DNA of 64,000 bases from Paraphoma chrysanthemicola. Its lineage: Eukaryota; Ascomycota; Dothideomycetes; Pleosporales; Phaeosphaeriaceae. Both the position numbers and the translations under genes were made by a program. The first letter of the stretch is position 1, and the number at the start of each line of letters is the position of its first letter. The notes under the pieces are model-generated. The model was not told the origin of the DNA, ran no database searches, and saw only the letters and a list, made by a program, of their open reading frames with translations. This document shows positions 1 to 10,696 of this stretch, piece by piece. Where the stretch lies: contig JAGMWG010000011.1 of assembly GCA_020744225.1 (NCBI GenBank), positions 1,302,001 to 1,366,000 of the forward strand, written 5' to 3'.

Positions 1-339
1 TTCAAGGGACTGGATAAATTGCATGTTGAGATGGTAGTGCGTACACAGCTTCAGGATCAGAAACCTCAGTACGGATTCAGAGACGATGATGAACGGCAGT
101 TTGCAAACATGCTTCAGAGCATGCGAGATTCCTTCTATGAATTAAAACATTCAGGTGTGCGCGTCACGATTACCTTGTGCAACCGCTGCTCTAGTGAGCG
201 GAGCACGACATGGGACATCACGCCGCGCCTGGTATTGAATGCAGAGGAATGGCGCTCGGTTCGTTTACTACACTCTTCCAATGTCAGTATCGAAACATTT
301 ACCATAATTAGGAAAAACATGATCAAGATCCAACTATAA
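1..339 (+). CDS. C-terminal part of a hypothetical fungal protein (5' end outside window)
   Basis: The frame is open from the first base of the window (FKGLDKLHVEMV...) and closes with a stop at 337-339, so this is the last ~112 residues of a gene that begins to the left. The sequence has the look of the carboxyl half of fungal F-box/2EXR/DUF7730-like proteins: a short strand segment (LDKLHVEMVV), a charged stretch, and a conserved Trp near the end (AEEWRSVRL). That resemblance is an impression of style; no catalytic motif is visible. I do not assign a function. Confidence 0.45.
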   Translation, partial: FKGLDKLHVEMVVRTQLQDQKPQYGFRDDDERQFANMLQSMRDSFYELKHSGVRVTITLCNRCSSERSTTWDITPRLVLNAEEWRSVRLLHSSNVSIETFTIIRKNMIKIQL

Positions 340-1412
340 CAGTGAGCGACCATTACATCCTAAACACATGCAGGCAACGTCTGCGGGGAAGTCTTAGTGA
401 TCACTTATGGCGTCGTTGGGGAGTGCGACATCTTCTGCCCTGGTTAGACGAAGATTAGGGAGAGCACTGGATATCAAATACTATCGAGGCAAGCGTTTGA
501 GGGCTTGAGGTTAGTCCTGGAGGGATTTATTAGACGGACACTTCAGATTCGAGAAAGGTGATGGCACGGGAAGTAGTTTGCTCCGCTAATGGTAGCGTCA
601 TCGCTGATTTTGGGAAATAATGGAATCGGATCGCAAGGCCTAGTACCAATAAAGGGCAAGTAATGAACCTCATCCGTCGATCTCCATCAAAGCAACCTTT
701 TCCATATAACTTGTATCTTTGGAGTTCGTCTCCTCAAAGAGCCCCTCATCAGTGCTAGCCACCTATTCAAGCTGTTGGCGATCAAAGAGCGCAGCGACGA
801 AGCCCGCAACGCCTAAGCTGACCTGCACCTGAGCTACTTCTTCCGTAACTTCAATCATTGCCTAAGTCGCTAAGCCTACACCAAAAAGTGCATAGCCGAC
901 ATTTGTATCGACAAGAAACCACAAAGCAGCGACAGGTAACTCAGTCACGACTTTGGAATTGCGTGCTTGCGCAGAGATGCTGGAACTGCTGCACATTTGG
1001 GAAGCAAGCGGGTATCTTACTCATCCCAATCTCGAAAGACTTTAAAGAGCTGTCTGGGAAGCTCCGAGAACTTGTGCCTGTATCCAACGAAGCCGAATCC
1101 AGGCATACTGGAGATCCCTGCTGTGCTGCCGTTACTGGGAGATTTGTGGGAAATTGTCGTCCTTGAGCCGATGGAGGTGTATGTCATGTCCCATGCAGGA
1201 AGACGAGAATATGCTGGGGTTGGACCGAGTAACCTGTCAGCTTGCAGCGGAGCAGCATGAATGCGCCGAGTATATTATGCTTACATGATTCCTATTTTGG
1301 TCCTCAGTTTTCTCATCCCATCTCAAAACAACCGTATCTACAATTCTGCACCCGTCTTCGTACCATACTCAACCTTCCGTGGTGTAGCAAGCTCTCTCGA
1401 ACTCTCCGCATC
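340..1412. other. Gene-poor stretch, nothing supported
   Basis: Only short overlapping frames occur on both strands, without family motifs or convincing splice sites. It separates the partial first gene from a GST-kappa-like pseudogene. Confidence 0.5.
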
Positions 1413-1990
1413 CTAACCAACAATCAAATCTTCGACTACGCAAACTTCGTCCTGGCCCCAGACAATGCCACGAGCAGGATTCTATTCCCCTTTCCCGCTA
1501 CCCCTCAGCACGCGATAAGAGGGTGCATCGCAAATACCCTTCTCTTTGGCCTCTGCAGCGAGTTCACGTAGCTTTGTTTTGATAGCTGTTACATTTGCTT
1601 TGGAGATGGAATCGGCGCCATTATAGCCTGCCTTGTTGAGGACCTTTTCGAGGACAAATTCATCAGAGACATTTGCGTTTTGCTCCCAGCACGCGGGATC
1701 TGTGATTTGATTAGCTGGCATTTTCTGACTTGATCGAAGACGACTTACACAGTTGCTGCACAGTCTTCGGGTCTACAATCGCTACTCTCAACACCGTCTG
1801 TGTTCTGATGGGAAACTGGTCTGCCCAGTGGAAATAAATGTTCTTGTCTTTCTTCCCATCTTGAACATTCACAGCATTCCAATACGCCGTCGAATCGGCA
1901 GATCCTGCCTCGACTACAGCGCTGAGTGGGAGCGGAGTACCCGGGTGACGGGCTCGCTTGTTTCCTCTATTGCCTAGAAGTATAGAGACG
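1413..1990 (-). pseudogene. GST-kappa / 2-hydroxychromene-2-carboxylate isomerase-like pseudogene
   Basis: Read on the minus strand, the segment HWADQFPIRTQTVLRVAIV is joined by a clean 51-nt intron (1750 down to 1700; donor GTAAGT, branch-like GCTAATC, acceptor CAG) to LYPACWEQNANVSDE, followed by an alpha-helical stretch and AKEKGICDAPSYRVLRG. This order and the Gly-Ile-Cys-x-x-Pro-Ser-Tyr turn match the DsbA-fold GST-kappa/HCCA isomerase family. An in-frame TAG at 1484-1482 interrupts the protein, yet the same frame continues beyond it as NPARGIVWGQDEVCVVEDLI up to a second stop at 1413-1415. That tail is the expected family C terminus. The N-terminal Rossmann-like start is not recognisable upstream of about 1990. 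The stop sits where Trp (TGG) would fit, a G-to-A change in TpG context as RIP makes. I infer a recently dead glutathione-dependent enzyme. Confidence 0.7.
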
Positions 1991-3181
1991 GAACAATCCC
2001 TCGCAGAGCTGGGAAGGTACCGGTCATGTGAATGAGAGCTATATCCCCCCTGTCCTTGCTCTAATGATTGTAGTGTCTGTGTCCCTGGCGACTGAGAAGG
2101 TTCTAGCGGCCTTGATTCTGCTGCGGGGTGCTGCAGCTGTGAAACATATCTTGGAGTTCCCGCGAGTCTGGTTGGCTGTCCTCTTGGCAGTTGAGATCCA
2201 TCGTGGATCGCCGGGGGTGCAGTTGACATAAGTGGTGTGAGGATGCTGAAGAATGAGATCGAAGATATACGAGTGGCCGGAGGTTCGAAACAATAATAAT
2301 TTCAGAAAGTGAAGGCAACAGTATTCATGAGCGGACGTGTGGCGGCAGTCGGACCATGCCAACGTGCGCAGCGCTGCTGATCCTTGTACCCGCCCGCGCT
2401 AACCCATGTGTACGCAAAAGAGTATCAAAACATTAGACGACAGTAGAGTGCAGGACTCGAACTGCGGACCTTGACTTTTCAATGCAATGATACGGCAAGG
2501 TGAGAGAACAATTGCAAAAACAAGCAGCACTGCAGCAACGACACTTAAGGGGATTCGAACTTACACTTTTGAGATCCTGGATTTGGTGATTTGACCACCT
2601 TGCCAATCTGTGGTCTTTGATTGATTTGATAGAAGAAGTAGTACTTTGAATTTATATATGGTCTAAGAAAGTGGGGCTGGGCAGATATCACAAGTCGTGG
2701 TGAAGTGCAGGCATTGCCCACAATGGTGACTAAACTCGCCCTCACCACACGTGCGAGTGTCTGCCGCCTCACCAAAAACAACCTTGAAAACCGTCCCTCA
2801 TACTGGGTGTACGCTTCACCTCGTAAGTTAGCGTTGCGTCGTATGCTGAGGGGCGCATTGGTGTTGCAAGACGCTGCATACATTCGAATGGACTTCTCGA
2901 AAATCCATAGATGAGGCCGGTTAAAAGACGTGCAGTCGGAAAGAGTCGAAGAAAACGGTTGCTTGTCAAGTCTAACATGAGAAAGCACCAAAACTCATAG
3001 TCTTCTTGGAATTTGTATTCGTCAGGCTATCACGACGCAGGACTCGGCGACCGACAGTCCAGCGCTGAAAACCTCCCTGAAGCTCCACCTGTGCCTTTTG
3101 TATACCGGTTACATGCTCCAGGTACTGCTGGTGAATTCACTCTATGCTAGATCTACTACACGATTCACCAGTCATCTTTTA
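1991..3181. other. No gene; two degenerate tRNA-like segments
   Basis: No convincing coding frame. On the minus strand, about 2505-2437 and 2620-2545 contain T-loop/B-box-like strings (GTTCGAGTCC and GTTCGAATCC) with A-box-like strings upstream. The stems do not fold into a proper cloverleaf by eye, so I call neither a tRNA; they may be decayed tRNAs or a tRNA-derived short repeat. Confidence 0.35.
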
Positions 3182-3711
3182 CTATTGCCGGGTCCGATCA
3201 GGAAGAACGAGCGACTCCGCACCACCCTTTAGCCACCCGAGGATCTCGCGGTGTAGCCGACCGGCGTCGGCTTCGGCCTGGAGTTGGGCGATTATTGGGT
3301 CGTCGTGCTGTAGCACACGACGCCACTTGCCGAAGGACACCTGGGAGTCTTCGAAGTGGTGGTTGCCGATGATGCTCACCGCCTGCGTGATCCAGAGGGT
3401 GAGGGTGTCATTTACCTGATCGTGGACGGCTTCGTTGGGGTTCATGAGACGTCCGACAATGCGCGGAATCGAATCATCAGGGATGACACCACCCGTGATA
3501 TTGGGCGCGTACAGGCCTCGGTCTGAAGGGTAGCCGACTTCGTCGTGATACATGGCTTGACCTTGGGTCTGGATATATTATCGTACTGAAAGAATTGAAG
3601 CGGTCATGGAGACAGAGAAGACTTACGCTGTATGTACCACTGCTAGAAGCTACCGGGAGCAGAAGATGAAGAGGCGTTGCCAGAGAGGGATGAATTTTGC
3701 TGGCCAGACAT
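3182..3711 (-). CDS. Hypothetical protein, divergent or partial member of the W..HF family
   Basis: Exon 2 (3555-3182) encodes MYHDEVGYPSDRGLYAPN and then DDSIPRIVGRLMNP...LTLWITQAVSIIGNHHFED, the same block found in the three minus-strand paralogues at 46.5-53.2 kb. It lacks their downstream GLP..Y..(L)CG block. A phase-consistent start is ATG at 3711-3709 (MSGQQNSSLSGNASSSSAP) spliced from 3653 to 3556 (98 nt). That donor, GTAGCT, is weak, and the stronger GTAAGT nearby would leave an in-frame stop. The total would be 143 aa. No signal peptide, membrane segment or known domain is seen. Function unknown; the 5' end is uncertain and the copy could be a degenerating one. Confidence 0.45.
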
Positions 3712-4517
3712 TTTGGCGGGCTATATGGCCTTTGTGAGTGGGGTCGGATATAGGGTAAGTGTAACTCGGAAGAGCTGTGGACGAAGAGGGAAGCGATAGG
3801 TTGAGGAGCAGTAGTCCAAGACTTATGGATAGATGAACCGTGAGCTGTGGAGAGGAAATATGGGGAGGGCTCATGGTTTATATATTTGGTGGTGGACGGA
3901 AAGGTCAAACGACAATTGTTGGTGACATCGGAAAACTGAGAGTGAGTTCCAAAGTCTCTGTTTGATTCCCCATAATCACTGCCTCTCACTCAAAGTCCCA
4001 GTGAATAGCGAAAAGGCATGTCAAACGACAAAGTTTGGCGGAATTCGTGACTCTATATATGCGAAGTCTCATGATGATTGCTACTCCAGCATGATTGTGG
4101 TACCAGATGAGGCCGGAAATGCTGTTAAGTTTGGCTACGACAAACTTCAGGACACAATTGGGTACGTAATCATGAGCTTTGAGTTGACGCAATTTCCTAC
4201 GTGTCATCGAGACCGCTGGCCTAATCAATGCCATAGCATTGTTCCAAGTGCTATCCACGGTGACGTAATAGGGTGAAATGCTGTACCCAGGCCGCAATCA
4301 CCTCGGATACGCTTCTATTCCCTTCCTGACTCAGCAATGCCGCGTACTCACAAATCTTTTCGCAGCATCTTTCTGCCACTATGATGAACCACGATCGACC
4401 ACTTCTTGACAACCGCACTTTCGAGATTGAGTCTACAGATCCGCAAACCATCATCATCCGGTGCCCTGACTGATCCTTTCCTCGACCAAAATTGCTGCAG
4501 AGAGCTACACACAAATC
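3712..4517. other. Intergenic, nothing supported
   Basis: Open frames here are short and mutually overlapping, without family motifs. It probably contains upstream sequences of the two flanking small genes. Confidence 0.5.
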
Positions 4518-4741
4518 ATGGCACACTCGCCTAGCAAGAAGACGGCCGAAGAAGCCAAAGAAAGGCCCGCACAGGTGAGTATGTTTTGTAGTAGCTCGTG
4601 GGTTTCCGGGCCCGACTGATTGATTACTAGGAGCATTGGGACACCAATGCTGATCCTGACCGCGAGGAACCCCGCGATGATGGGCGTCCCCTGTCAAAAA
4701 CACCTTGGAAACCACTGCGACAACATCCATCGACGACATAA
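4518..4741 (+). CDS. Small two-exon hydrophilic protein, possibly the broken start of a longer gene
   Basis: ATG at 4518 opens MAHSPSKKTAEEAKERPAQ, a 56-nt intron follows (4575-4630, GTGAGT...TTACTAG), and exon 2 encodes EHWDTNADPDREEPRDDG... to a TAA at 4739-4741, 55 aa in all. After a one-base frame change the sequence stays protein-like (SIDDIKGSIDHKLAVP, then VPYKLLEIIVHAKYPDK) up to about 4840, exactly where a TA-rich, RIP-like block begins. This suggests a gene frameshifted and truncated by a transposon insertion. No family recognised. Confidence 0.35.
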
Positions 4742-4849
4742 AAGGTAGCATCGACCATAAACTCGCCGTCCCACGTCAAACTGTTCCTTACAAGCTGTTG
4801 GAAATAATTGTTCATGCGAAGTATCCCGACAAGCGTCTTATCTCTTACC

Positions 4850-5430
4850 TTAGTTAAGATATACTACTATTTAGTATTTCTACTTATCTCCAAGTTACTC
4901 CTATTAGTATATTACTATTAGCGCTATAATATTAAGTAGCTATTATATTATCTTCTACGTCTCTACTCTTACTCTTCTGCACTATCTTTGCGCTCTCTTT
5001 ACTATAAGAGTAATCTAGAAGAGTAGCTAGCTATAATTAATTACTACGTTATCTAGCAACGTATATAAGCTGTAATAGGCTAAAGCCTAATTACTAGTTT
5101 CTTAATAATATCTTAGTGCACTAAAAGGCTTTAGCTAATTATAAGCGTCTACCTAATAGGCAGATACTCCTAATTAGTTATAGTACTTAGAGTCTACGCT
5201 AGCGTATATATTATCTCCTAAAGCCTATATAGCTCTTCTCTCTATTAAATACAATTACTAGTATACCTAAGCAATAGCTTCTTAAGCGCAGCCTCTTATA
5301 TAAGCTAACTCTACTAAGAATATTTAAAAGATATATTAGAGTCTAAAAACTTAGCTCTTTAATTACTTTAGGAATAGCTTGTATAGTAGTAGAGATATAA
5401 TTAATTAAAGTTTAGATAAAAAATTGCGTT
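4850..5430. repeat. TA-rich block resembling a RIP-degraded transposon relic
   Basis: Base composition shifts abruptly from the balanced flanks to a stretch dominated by TA dinucleotides and tri/tetranucleotides such as TATA, TAGTA and CTAATTA, with very few CA or TG dinucleotides. There are no open frames. This is the footprint expected when RIP converts CpA to TpA on both strands of a duplicated element. The edges are sharp: left at about 4845, right at about 5425, just before a small GATCG-containing motif repeated twice. The original element cannot be named. Confidence 0.7.
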
Positions 5431-5847
5431 CGCGATCGTTAGGTAGGGGCGATCGCTAGGTAGTTGCTTACGTTATCAATGTTTGCTTTTGTTTGGGTCG
5501 CTAAATATCGGAACAACTTTCTTTCCGACGGATGAATGGATGCACCACTAATCGAAAGTGCTGCTATCCTCTAGTTGAAACAAGTCCTCCGTGATCGGGT
5601 CTCATCACCAAAAAATCGTTTCGCGTTTAGAGCACTGGACGAATTCATACGGACCCACCCTTACAATGGTAATCTCGTATATACTACTTTATCTAACTGC
5701 TCACAATAAAAGTGGCATTGAAAGTTGCACAACCGGACTTCGACCTCCACTCATTGAATCTCGATCGGCCTGCCAAAACAACTGAGGGAACATCCAAAAG
5801 TCCTGCTTCCGACACAGACAACAACGACAGGCTCGCTAAGTAGCAGA
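5431..5847. other. Upstream region of NmrA-like gene 1
   Basis: A single-copy-looking 417-nt stretch between the RIP-like block and the NmrA-like gene. It should hold that gene's promoter. I see no distinctive operator. Confidence 0.4.
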
Positions 5848-6987
5848 ATGAAGGGAAGCAAAATTATTGCGGTCGTTGGTATCACTGGTAATCAGGTGCG
5901 ACGTTCTGTCACATTTCAATCACCTACACTGTGTTATACTAAGGAAAGACAGGGATCATCTGTTGCAGCAACATTCCTCGACGAGCCGGATTGGACTGTC
6001 AGAGGCATTACTCGTGATCTATCAAAGGCAGCATCTAGAAAATGGGCCGCTCGCGGTGCTGACATGGTAGCCGGAGATCTTGACGTTCCTGATACAATGG
6101 CGGAGGCTTTTCATGGCGCGAACGTTATCTTTGGCACGACGGACTTTGTACAACATCTCCAAAACCCACAAATTATTGCAAAAGGAGGAACTCGGCCTGT
6201 CAATGAACTGGCCACGGAGCGCGAGTTCGAACAAGCAAAACGACTCATTGATGCGGCTGCCGCGAACATCTCCACCCTGGACCGATTCATTCTCAGTACG
6301 CTTAGTGACTGCAAGGGATTAAGCGGTGGCAAAGTTCAATACAACCTGCATTTTGATTGCAAGTGGGCAGCGGTTGAGTATCTTCAAGAGAGATATCCAG
6401 AGCTATGGGAAAAGACAAGTCTTCTTCAAATGGGCATATTTGCAAGTAATTGGAAGATTCCTTACTATACACCCAAGAAGCAAGCGGGAAAGTTCAAGGT
6501 CAGCTTACCCATGAGCGGCGGTAAAAAATTTCCAATCGTCGATCCAAACAGTGACACTGGTAAGCCACGGATTGGTCATATCGTTATTGCTTCTGCTCAG
6601 CTAAGCTGTACAGGTGTGTTGGCCAAGGCTCTCCTCCAGGTCAAAGCAGGCACTCATTTAGTCGGAGCAAGCTCTTTGTTAAGTTGGACAGATTGGTGTG
6701 ATATTTGGAGCACAATAACTGGAGTGGAATGCACTTTCGAGACGATTGATCGCAAGATACTAGAAGACTCCATGGGGCCTCTAGGAAGAGAGATTGCGGA
6801 TATGTTTCTGGTACGTCGAACGATTTTGCTAAATCGCTTCTCTAATCCTTTGGAACAGTACATGAATGACTTTGGATACGATGGGAACGATCCAAATGTG
6901 GTTTATCCGTGGGACCTGGGGGTCAAGGTGGAGACTACTCCCATCGAGAAATATTTGAAGATGCAGGACTGGTCAGTGGTTTTGTAG
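5848..6987 (+). CDS. NmrA-like family NAD(P)-binding protein (copy 1)
   Basis: The N terminus KIIAVVGITGNQ followed by GSSVAATFL forms the glycine-rich GxTGxQG nucleotide-binding turn of atypical SDR/NmrA-like proteins. Three introns, all multiples of three and free of stops, are inferred: 5896-5952, 6560-6613 and 6811-6858. Removing them gives about 326 aa. The first lies inside the Gly-rich motif at the same place as in copy 2 (18445-19546), and the third restores alignment of REIADMF with copy 2 REIGEMM. Other shared blocks are WTVRGITRDLSKA, NVIFGTTDFVQH and LDRFILSTLSD. Such proteins are redox sensors or isoflavone-reductase-like enzymes; which applies here is unknown. The classic YxxxK catalytic pair is not evident. 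The neighbour SDR is convergent. Confidence 0.85.
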   Translation: MKGSKIIAVVGITGNQVRRSVTFQSPTLCYTKERQGSSVAATFLDEPDWTVRGITRDLSKAASRKWAARGADMVAGDLDVPDTMAEAFHGANVIFGTTDFVQHLQNPQIIAKGGTRPVNELATEREFEQAKRLIDAAAANISTLDRFILSTLSDCKGLSGGKVQYNLHFDCKWAAVEYLQERYPELWEKTSLLQMGIFASNWKIPYYTPKKQAGKFKVSLPMSGGKKFPIVDPNSDTGKPRIGHIVIASAQLSCTGVLAKALLQVKAGTHLVGASSLLSWTDWCDIWSTITGVECTFETIDRKILEDSMGPLGREIADMFLVRRTILLNRFSNPLEQYMNDFGYDGNDPNVVYPWDLGVKVETTPIEKYLKMQDWSVVL

Positions 6988-7520
6988 CATGGTTTATCTG
7001 TAGTCGAAGCAAGAACACCCCAAATCAAGTTCTTTTCAAGATTTCCATCCATGATAGCTGTAACTACTTTATGCAATGAATCAACACAGGTCAGCAGTCC
7101 ACTTGTACACTTTATGAACATGATCGACTTCAGAATCAGACCTGCACGAATGCATTTAGAGCGAGGAGTCGACGAAACGAATAACAGTCCTTCCTAATCT
7201 ATGAGGCTGATAGTCTCATCAGATCAGAGGATATTGCGAGGTACGAAGGTGTTCAAGATGAAGTTGTTAAAAGCAAGACAAGGCGCGATGAAATCTTCGA
7301 TCAGCCCGTTTGAAATTGATGGACGAGAGCATGAATGATCTTGCCTGTCTTTGGCATTTAGAAATTGTCATTCAGGGTTGTGCTATTGCATACATGAGCA
7401 TCAGATGAGCCTGCTTTGAGGCAGCGGATGGTCGCAGGTAACGAAAGAAAATAAGAAAAAGTGTCTGCAACACTGCCATTTCCGCGATACAACAGCGCAG
7501 CTGAAAGTTGGAGTAAGAAT
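6988..7520. other. Intergenic between convergent NmrA-like and SDR genes
   Basis: Both flanking genes end here, so the stretch should contain two 3' untranslated regions. No other gene or repeat seen. Confidence 0.5.
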
Positions 7521-8364
7521 TTAGCTCATGTAAATACCTCCGCCTGACTGAATTGTTTGTCCAGTAATCCATCTGCTTGCTGGGTCTGCTATCAGAGCAA
7601 CAACTAGAGCAATATCTTCGGGTTTCCCAAGTCTGTGCTCTAGCGGAGTCATCATCTTTTGCATCTGAATAGAATGCTCATGCTCAGGACCAGATCCCAG
7701 GCGATCCATCATATCAGTCTCAGTCAGAGCCGGAGCCACCACGTTGACTGTATGACCGGATATGCCGAGCTCCGATGCCCAGCCCCGGCTGAGAGCTTCT
7801 AGGGCGGCTTTGGTGGCTGAGTAAAAGCTTGATTTCGGATATCCAAGACTACCCATTACGGAACCGATGTTGATAATGCGCCCTGGGCTGCGGAGATGAG
7901 GCATGACGGCTTGTGTCATGAATATGACACTGCGAACGTTGAGGTTCATGAGGTCGTTGTAGCCTTCCAGGCTGACGTCCGTGAGAGCACTTGCGTATTC
8001 TTTCCCGGCATTATTGACCAAAATATCGATTGAGCTACCAAAAGCAGCAACGGTTTTGGTAACAATCGTCTTTGGTGAATCAAGATCGTTCATGTCCGCT
8101 TGAATGGTAATCGCAGATGCACCATTTCCCAGGTTGTTAATGGTAGAGACCAATTGATCTGCCAACTTGGCGCTGCTCGATGACACAAATGTGATGGCTA
8201 CCTAATATAAAGTCAGTCCTTAGACAAAACACTCAGATACGATTGTTAACCTTTGCACCGCGATTGGCAAGCTCAAGAACAATGGCAGCTCCAATGCCTC
8301 GAGATGCGCCAGTGACGATGGCAACTTTACCAGACAATGGCAAATACTGAGAGCTTGTAGCCAT
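7521..8364 (-). CDS. Classical short-chain dehydrogenase/reductase
   Basis: Start ATG at 8364-8362; exon 1 to 8251 encodes the Rossmann motif TGASRGIGAA. A 49-nt intron (8250-8202, donor GTTAAC, acceptor TAG) precedes exon 2, which runs to a TAA at 7521. The product is 264 aa, the normal length for a classical SDR. Visible motifs are NNAG, the catalytic-Ser region INIGSVMGS and the active site YSATK, all in the right order, plus the C-terminal GGG. It likely reduces a ketone or oxidises an alcohol using NAD(P)H in the cytosol. The substrate is unknown. It resembles 3-oxoacyl-ACP-reductase-like fungal SDRs of secondary or lipid metabolism. It converges with the NmrA-like gene. Confidence 0.9.
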
Positions 8365-8717
8365 TTTGAACAAGCTGTGAATGAAGCCTGGACGATTTGA
8401 AGACTGGATGATGTTTGAAGACGATACACTCGCTGCACTTTATGCACTTTCTGATATATAGGTGATGCGTTAAACATTGCAGACCTGGCATTATTCTCGG
8501 GCCAACGATCCGTCCGACCACAATGCCGACGGGCATGCGACATTCCGTCTGATTCAAGATTACTGATCTTGTTGGTAACAGCGCTGATATTTTAACCATA
8601 TCTAGCTTGATCATTCGAGTAGGTGATTACGGAAGGCAATCTCAATGCATACGACAGGCATTCTGTTGTACTATCAAGGAAGTTGCGCAAAATTGAAAGC
8701 CTATTCAGCTTTGAAGC
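8365..8717. other. Upstream region of the SDR
   Basis: 353 nt between the SDR start and a decayed reading frame. It should hold the SDR promoter. No distinctive motif seen. Confidence 0.4.
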
Positions 8718-9070
8718 TCAGACCACATAATCATGTTGCAGAACAGCGGGAGTTTGAAATTCTTGGTAAATATCCGAAGCAGACAGCATAACACTTTCCC
8801 ACTCTGCTATTGGGACGGGATTCTCAAGCTGGCTAATGCCCTTGAACAGCATAGCCAAAACTTTGGGAACTGGCATGAGTCTAGGTAAAAGGTTCCACAG
8901 CGGAGCAAGGCGGGGTGATTTTAGGATTTGCAAGATCGTTGCAAACACGTAAGTCAACACAGCTGCCTCTCGCGACGCGTTCACATCGTCGTAGGCATGC
9001 AGGAGATCATCCCTTCGCGGAGAATTGTTGTAGCATCGAGCGCAGATTCCCTTGCGTCGCTAGTGCCAGC
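8718..9070 (-). pseudogene. Frameshifted remnant of an unrecognised protein
   Basis: The minus strand from about 8984 reads VLTYVFATILQILKSPRLAP, then LLPRLMPVPKVLAMLFKG, ending PAVLQHDYVV with a stop at 8718. Upstream the same frame gives DDLLHAYDDVNASREA. A different frame then reads protein-like sequence (RVLGTLAKRPSALAGTSDAR and ESALDATTILREG), so a one-base shift near 9030 breaks the gene. It looks like the C-terminal 120 or so residues of a helical protein. I do not recognise the family. No start codon in frame is available. Confidence 0.35.
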
Positions 9071-9278
9071 CAGGGCACTTGGGCGCTTGGCAAGGGTACC
9101 CAGAACGCGTAGCTGGGCCGTATTTGGCTTTGGTACAGCGCGCTCAAGGCCTGGTCCTGCTTACTGCAAACCGTTCAAGCAGCGCTGCCCCATTATCGGG
9201 TTATGTGAACTCCGCGGTTGCTCGCGCAGAATCCGAGAACCCTAACTATGGCAGACAAATGCAAACACGCACTAGACC

Positions 9279-9545
9279 ATGCCGAGAGCAGACCCGCGTA
9301 TCCCCTGGAAGCATGTCGCACAAGCCTGCACGGTCTGTCGATGCCGGAGAACAAAGTGCGAAAAAAAGCATCCCTCTTCCTCATCGTGTATTGCCCTGCA
9401 GGTCGAGTGTTCATACCGTGCGGTCGACAATGGAAAGGTACCGTCCTACCTACGCCCAGACCCTGACATATTACTGTGGCCAAACTTTCTCCCCCAAGCT
9501 TCCAGTCTTGCCATCCTCCAACGTTCCAATGAACTCGAGGCATGA
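9279..9545 (+). pseudogene. Zn2Cys6 transcription-factor fragment lacking one zinc ligand
   Basis: The frame from ATG 9279 encodes ACTVCRCRRTKCEKKHPSSS followed by SCIALQVECSY. This is the fungal binuclear-cluster pattern C-x2-C-x6-C-...-C-x6-C, but the fourth of the six cysteines is replaced by Ser (HPSSSSC where HPSCSSC would fit), so zinc binding should be impaired. The frame ends at 9545 after about 50 further residues, with no middle homology region. A possible donor lies after VDNGK. Either it is a short first exon or, more likely, a decayed regulator of the neighbouring metabolic genes. Confidence 0.5.
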
Positions 9546-9609
9546 TATAAGATGTGCCACAAGGACACTGCCGCCACCAGCTCCCTCAGAAGTGCTCGGC
9601 GCAGCCTAG

Positions 9610-10696
9610 TATAAGATGCCCCAACGTATCGACCCCTGATATCTCCTAATTAAAAAATCGCGCACCCTGCTCCAAAAATGCGTGCATACAGCGCGAATCG
9701 TGTCCTGATTCTCTGCTGTTGCAGTCTAGTGTGGCTACCACCCGCTATTTTACGTGCTCTCGGTTTAGGTAGCGTCGAATGGCGCCTTTGAGCCCCAAAA
9801 CTATCGTGTAACCCTAGATGGCAAAATACATAGTAAAGCCACCTTCGCTGACAAGCAACACTCTTGCCTTTCGTTGAGTACCTATGCTTGAAGCGTAGAG
9901 ATGGCAACAAATTGAATTTTAATCGAGTAATGTCAACCAACCAAGCAAAGTAAGGGTTCTCGTCAACCAACCAAGCAAGGGAAAGGATTCTCGTCAGTCA
10001 AGTCAAGTAAGAGGGTCAATCCTGGTTTACTTAGTTGATGGACACACTGAAAGTATATTCCCTTGCTACGTTACGCCACGTTGCCATCCGTTTGGCTCGT
10101 GAACGTCGCATCCAAGGCCAAGGATATTAGTACCCGCACAGCAAACTATGTCTAGGCAGGGGCGTCCAATTATGGTGTTGTTCAGGGACGCGTAAATGAA
10201 TCCATACTGCCAATGACGACAAGTACAGTAGTGGGACAAGCTTCACACGTTGGCCGAACAAGCAAGTTAAGTCGCTGGTTGGGGTACCGCTCGCGCAACG
10301 CGATGCCTAAAGAGGCAGGACCAATTTCAATTGCGCGGCGCCAGTGAACTGATACTCGTGTGGTTGTAGTCTTTTGTTTTGGCATATATACACCGCCTTG
10401 TATCTTTGTCCTTTTTCTTGGCACTCCTTACAAAACAAAAAAGTGTAATTGGAGGGATTGACCGCCGGATAGCAAAAGCACACGGCCGTCTAGGTTTCGC
10501 CTTCCCTTTTCGCGCTCACCATCTCCCTCTTTCATTCTCGAAGGCGCCGAACCTCCGGTCAAAAAGTAGACTCCATCATCCGCCTCATCTCGCTCAGCAG
10601 ACAAAGATCCTCATGATCACCTGCAAGTACCTGTTGATGGCCCAAAAGGCATCGACCGAAGCAGCTACTGCGTCCCTTGGGTCTGTTGCACTCTTT
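9610..10696. other. Gene-free stretch with a short tandem repeat
   Basis: No coding frame supported. A ~30-bp repeat at 9932-10012 is listed separately. The remainder is ordinary sequence downstream of the P450. Confidence 0.45.
9932..10012. repeat. ~30-bp imperfect tandem repeat, 2.6 copies
   Basis: Units start at 9932, 9962 and 9993. Each begins GTCAACCAACCAAGCAA or GTCAGTCAAGTCAAG and ends with GGNTTCTC. The third copy is partial and diverged. Confidence 0.7.

Noticed and set aside
2437..2620. Two minus-strand tRNA-like segments with B-box strings GTTCGAGTCC and GTTCGAATCC
   Set aside because: T-stems do not pair properly in the canonical register and no full cloverleaf can be drawn; a tRNA covariance-model scan would decide.
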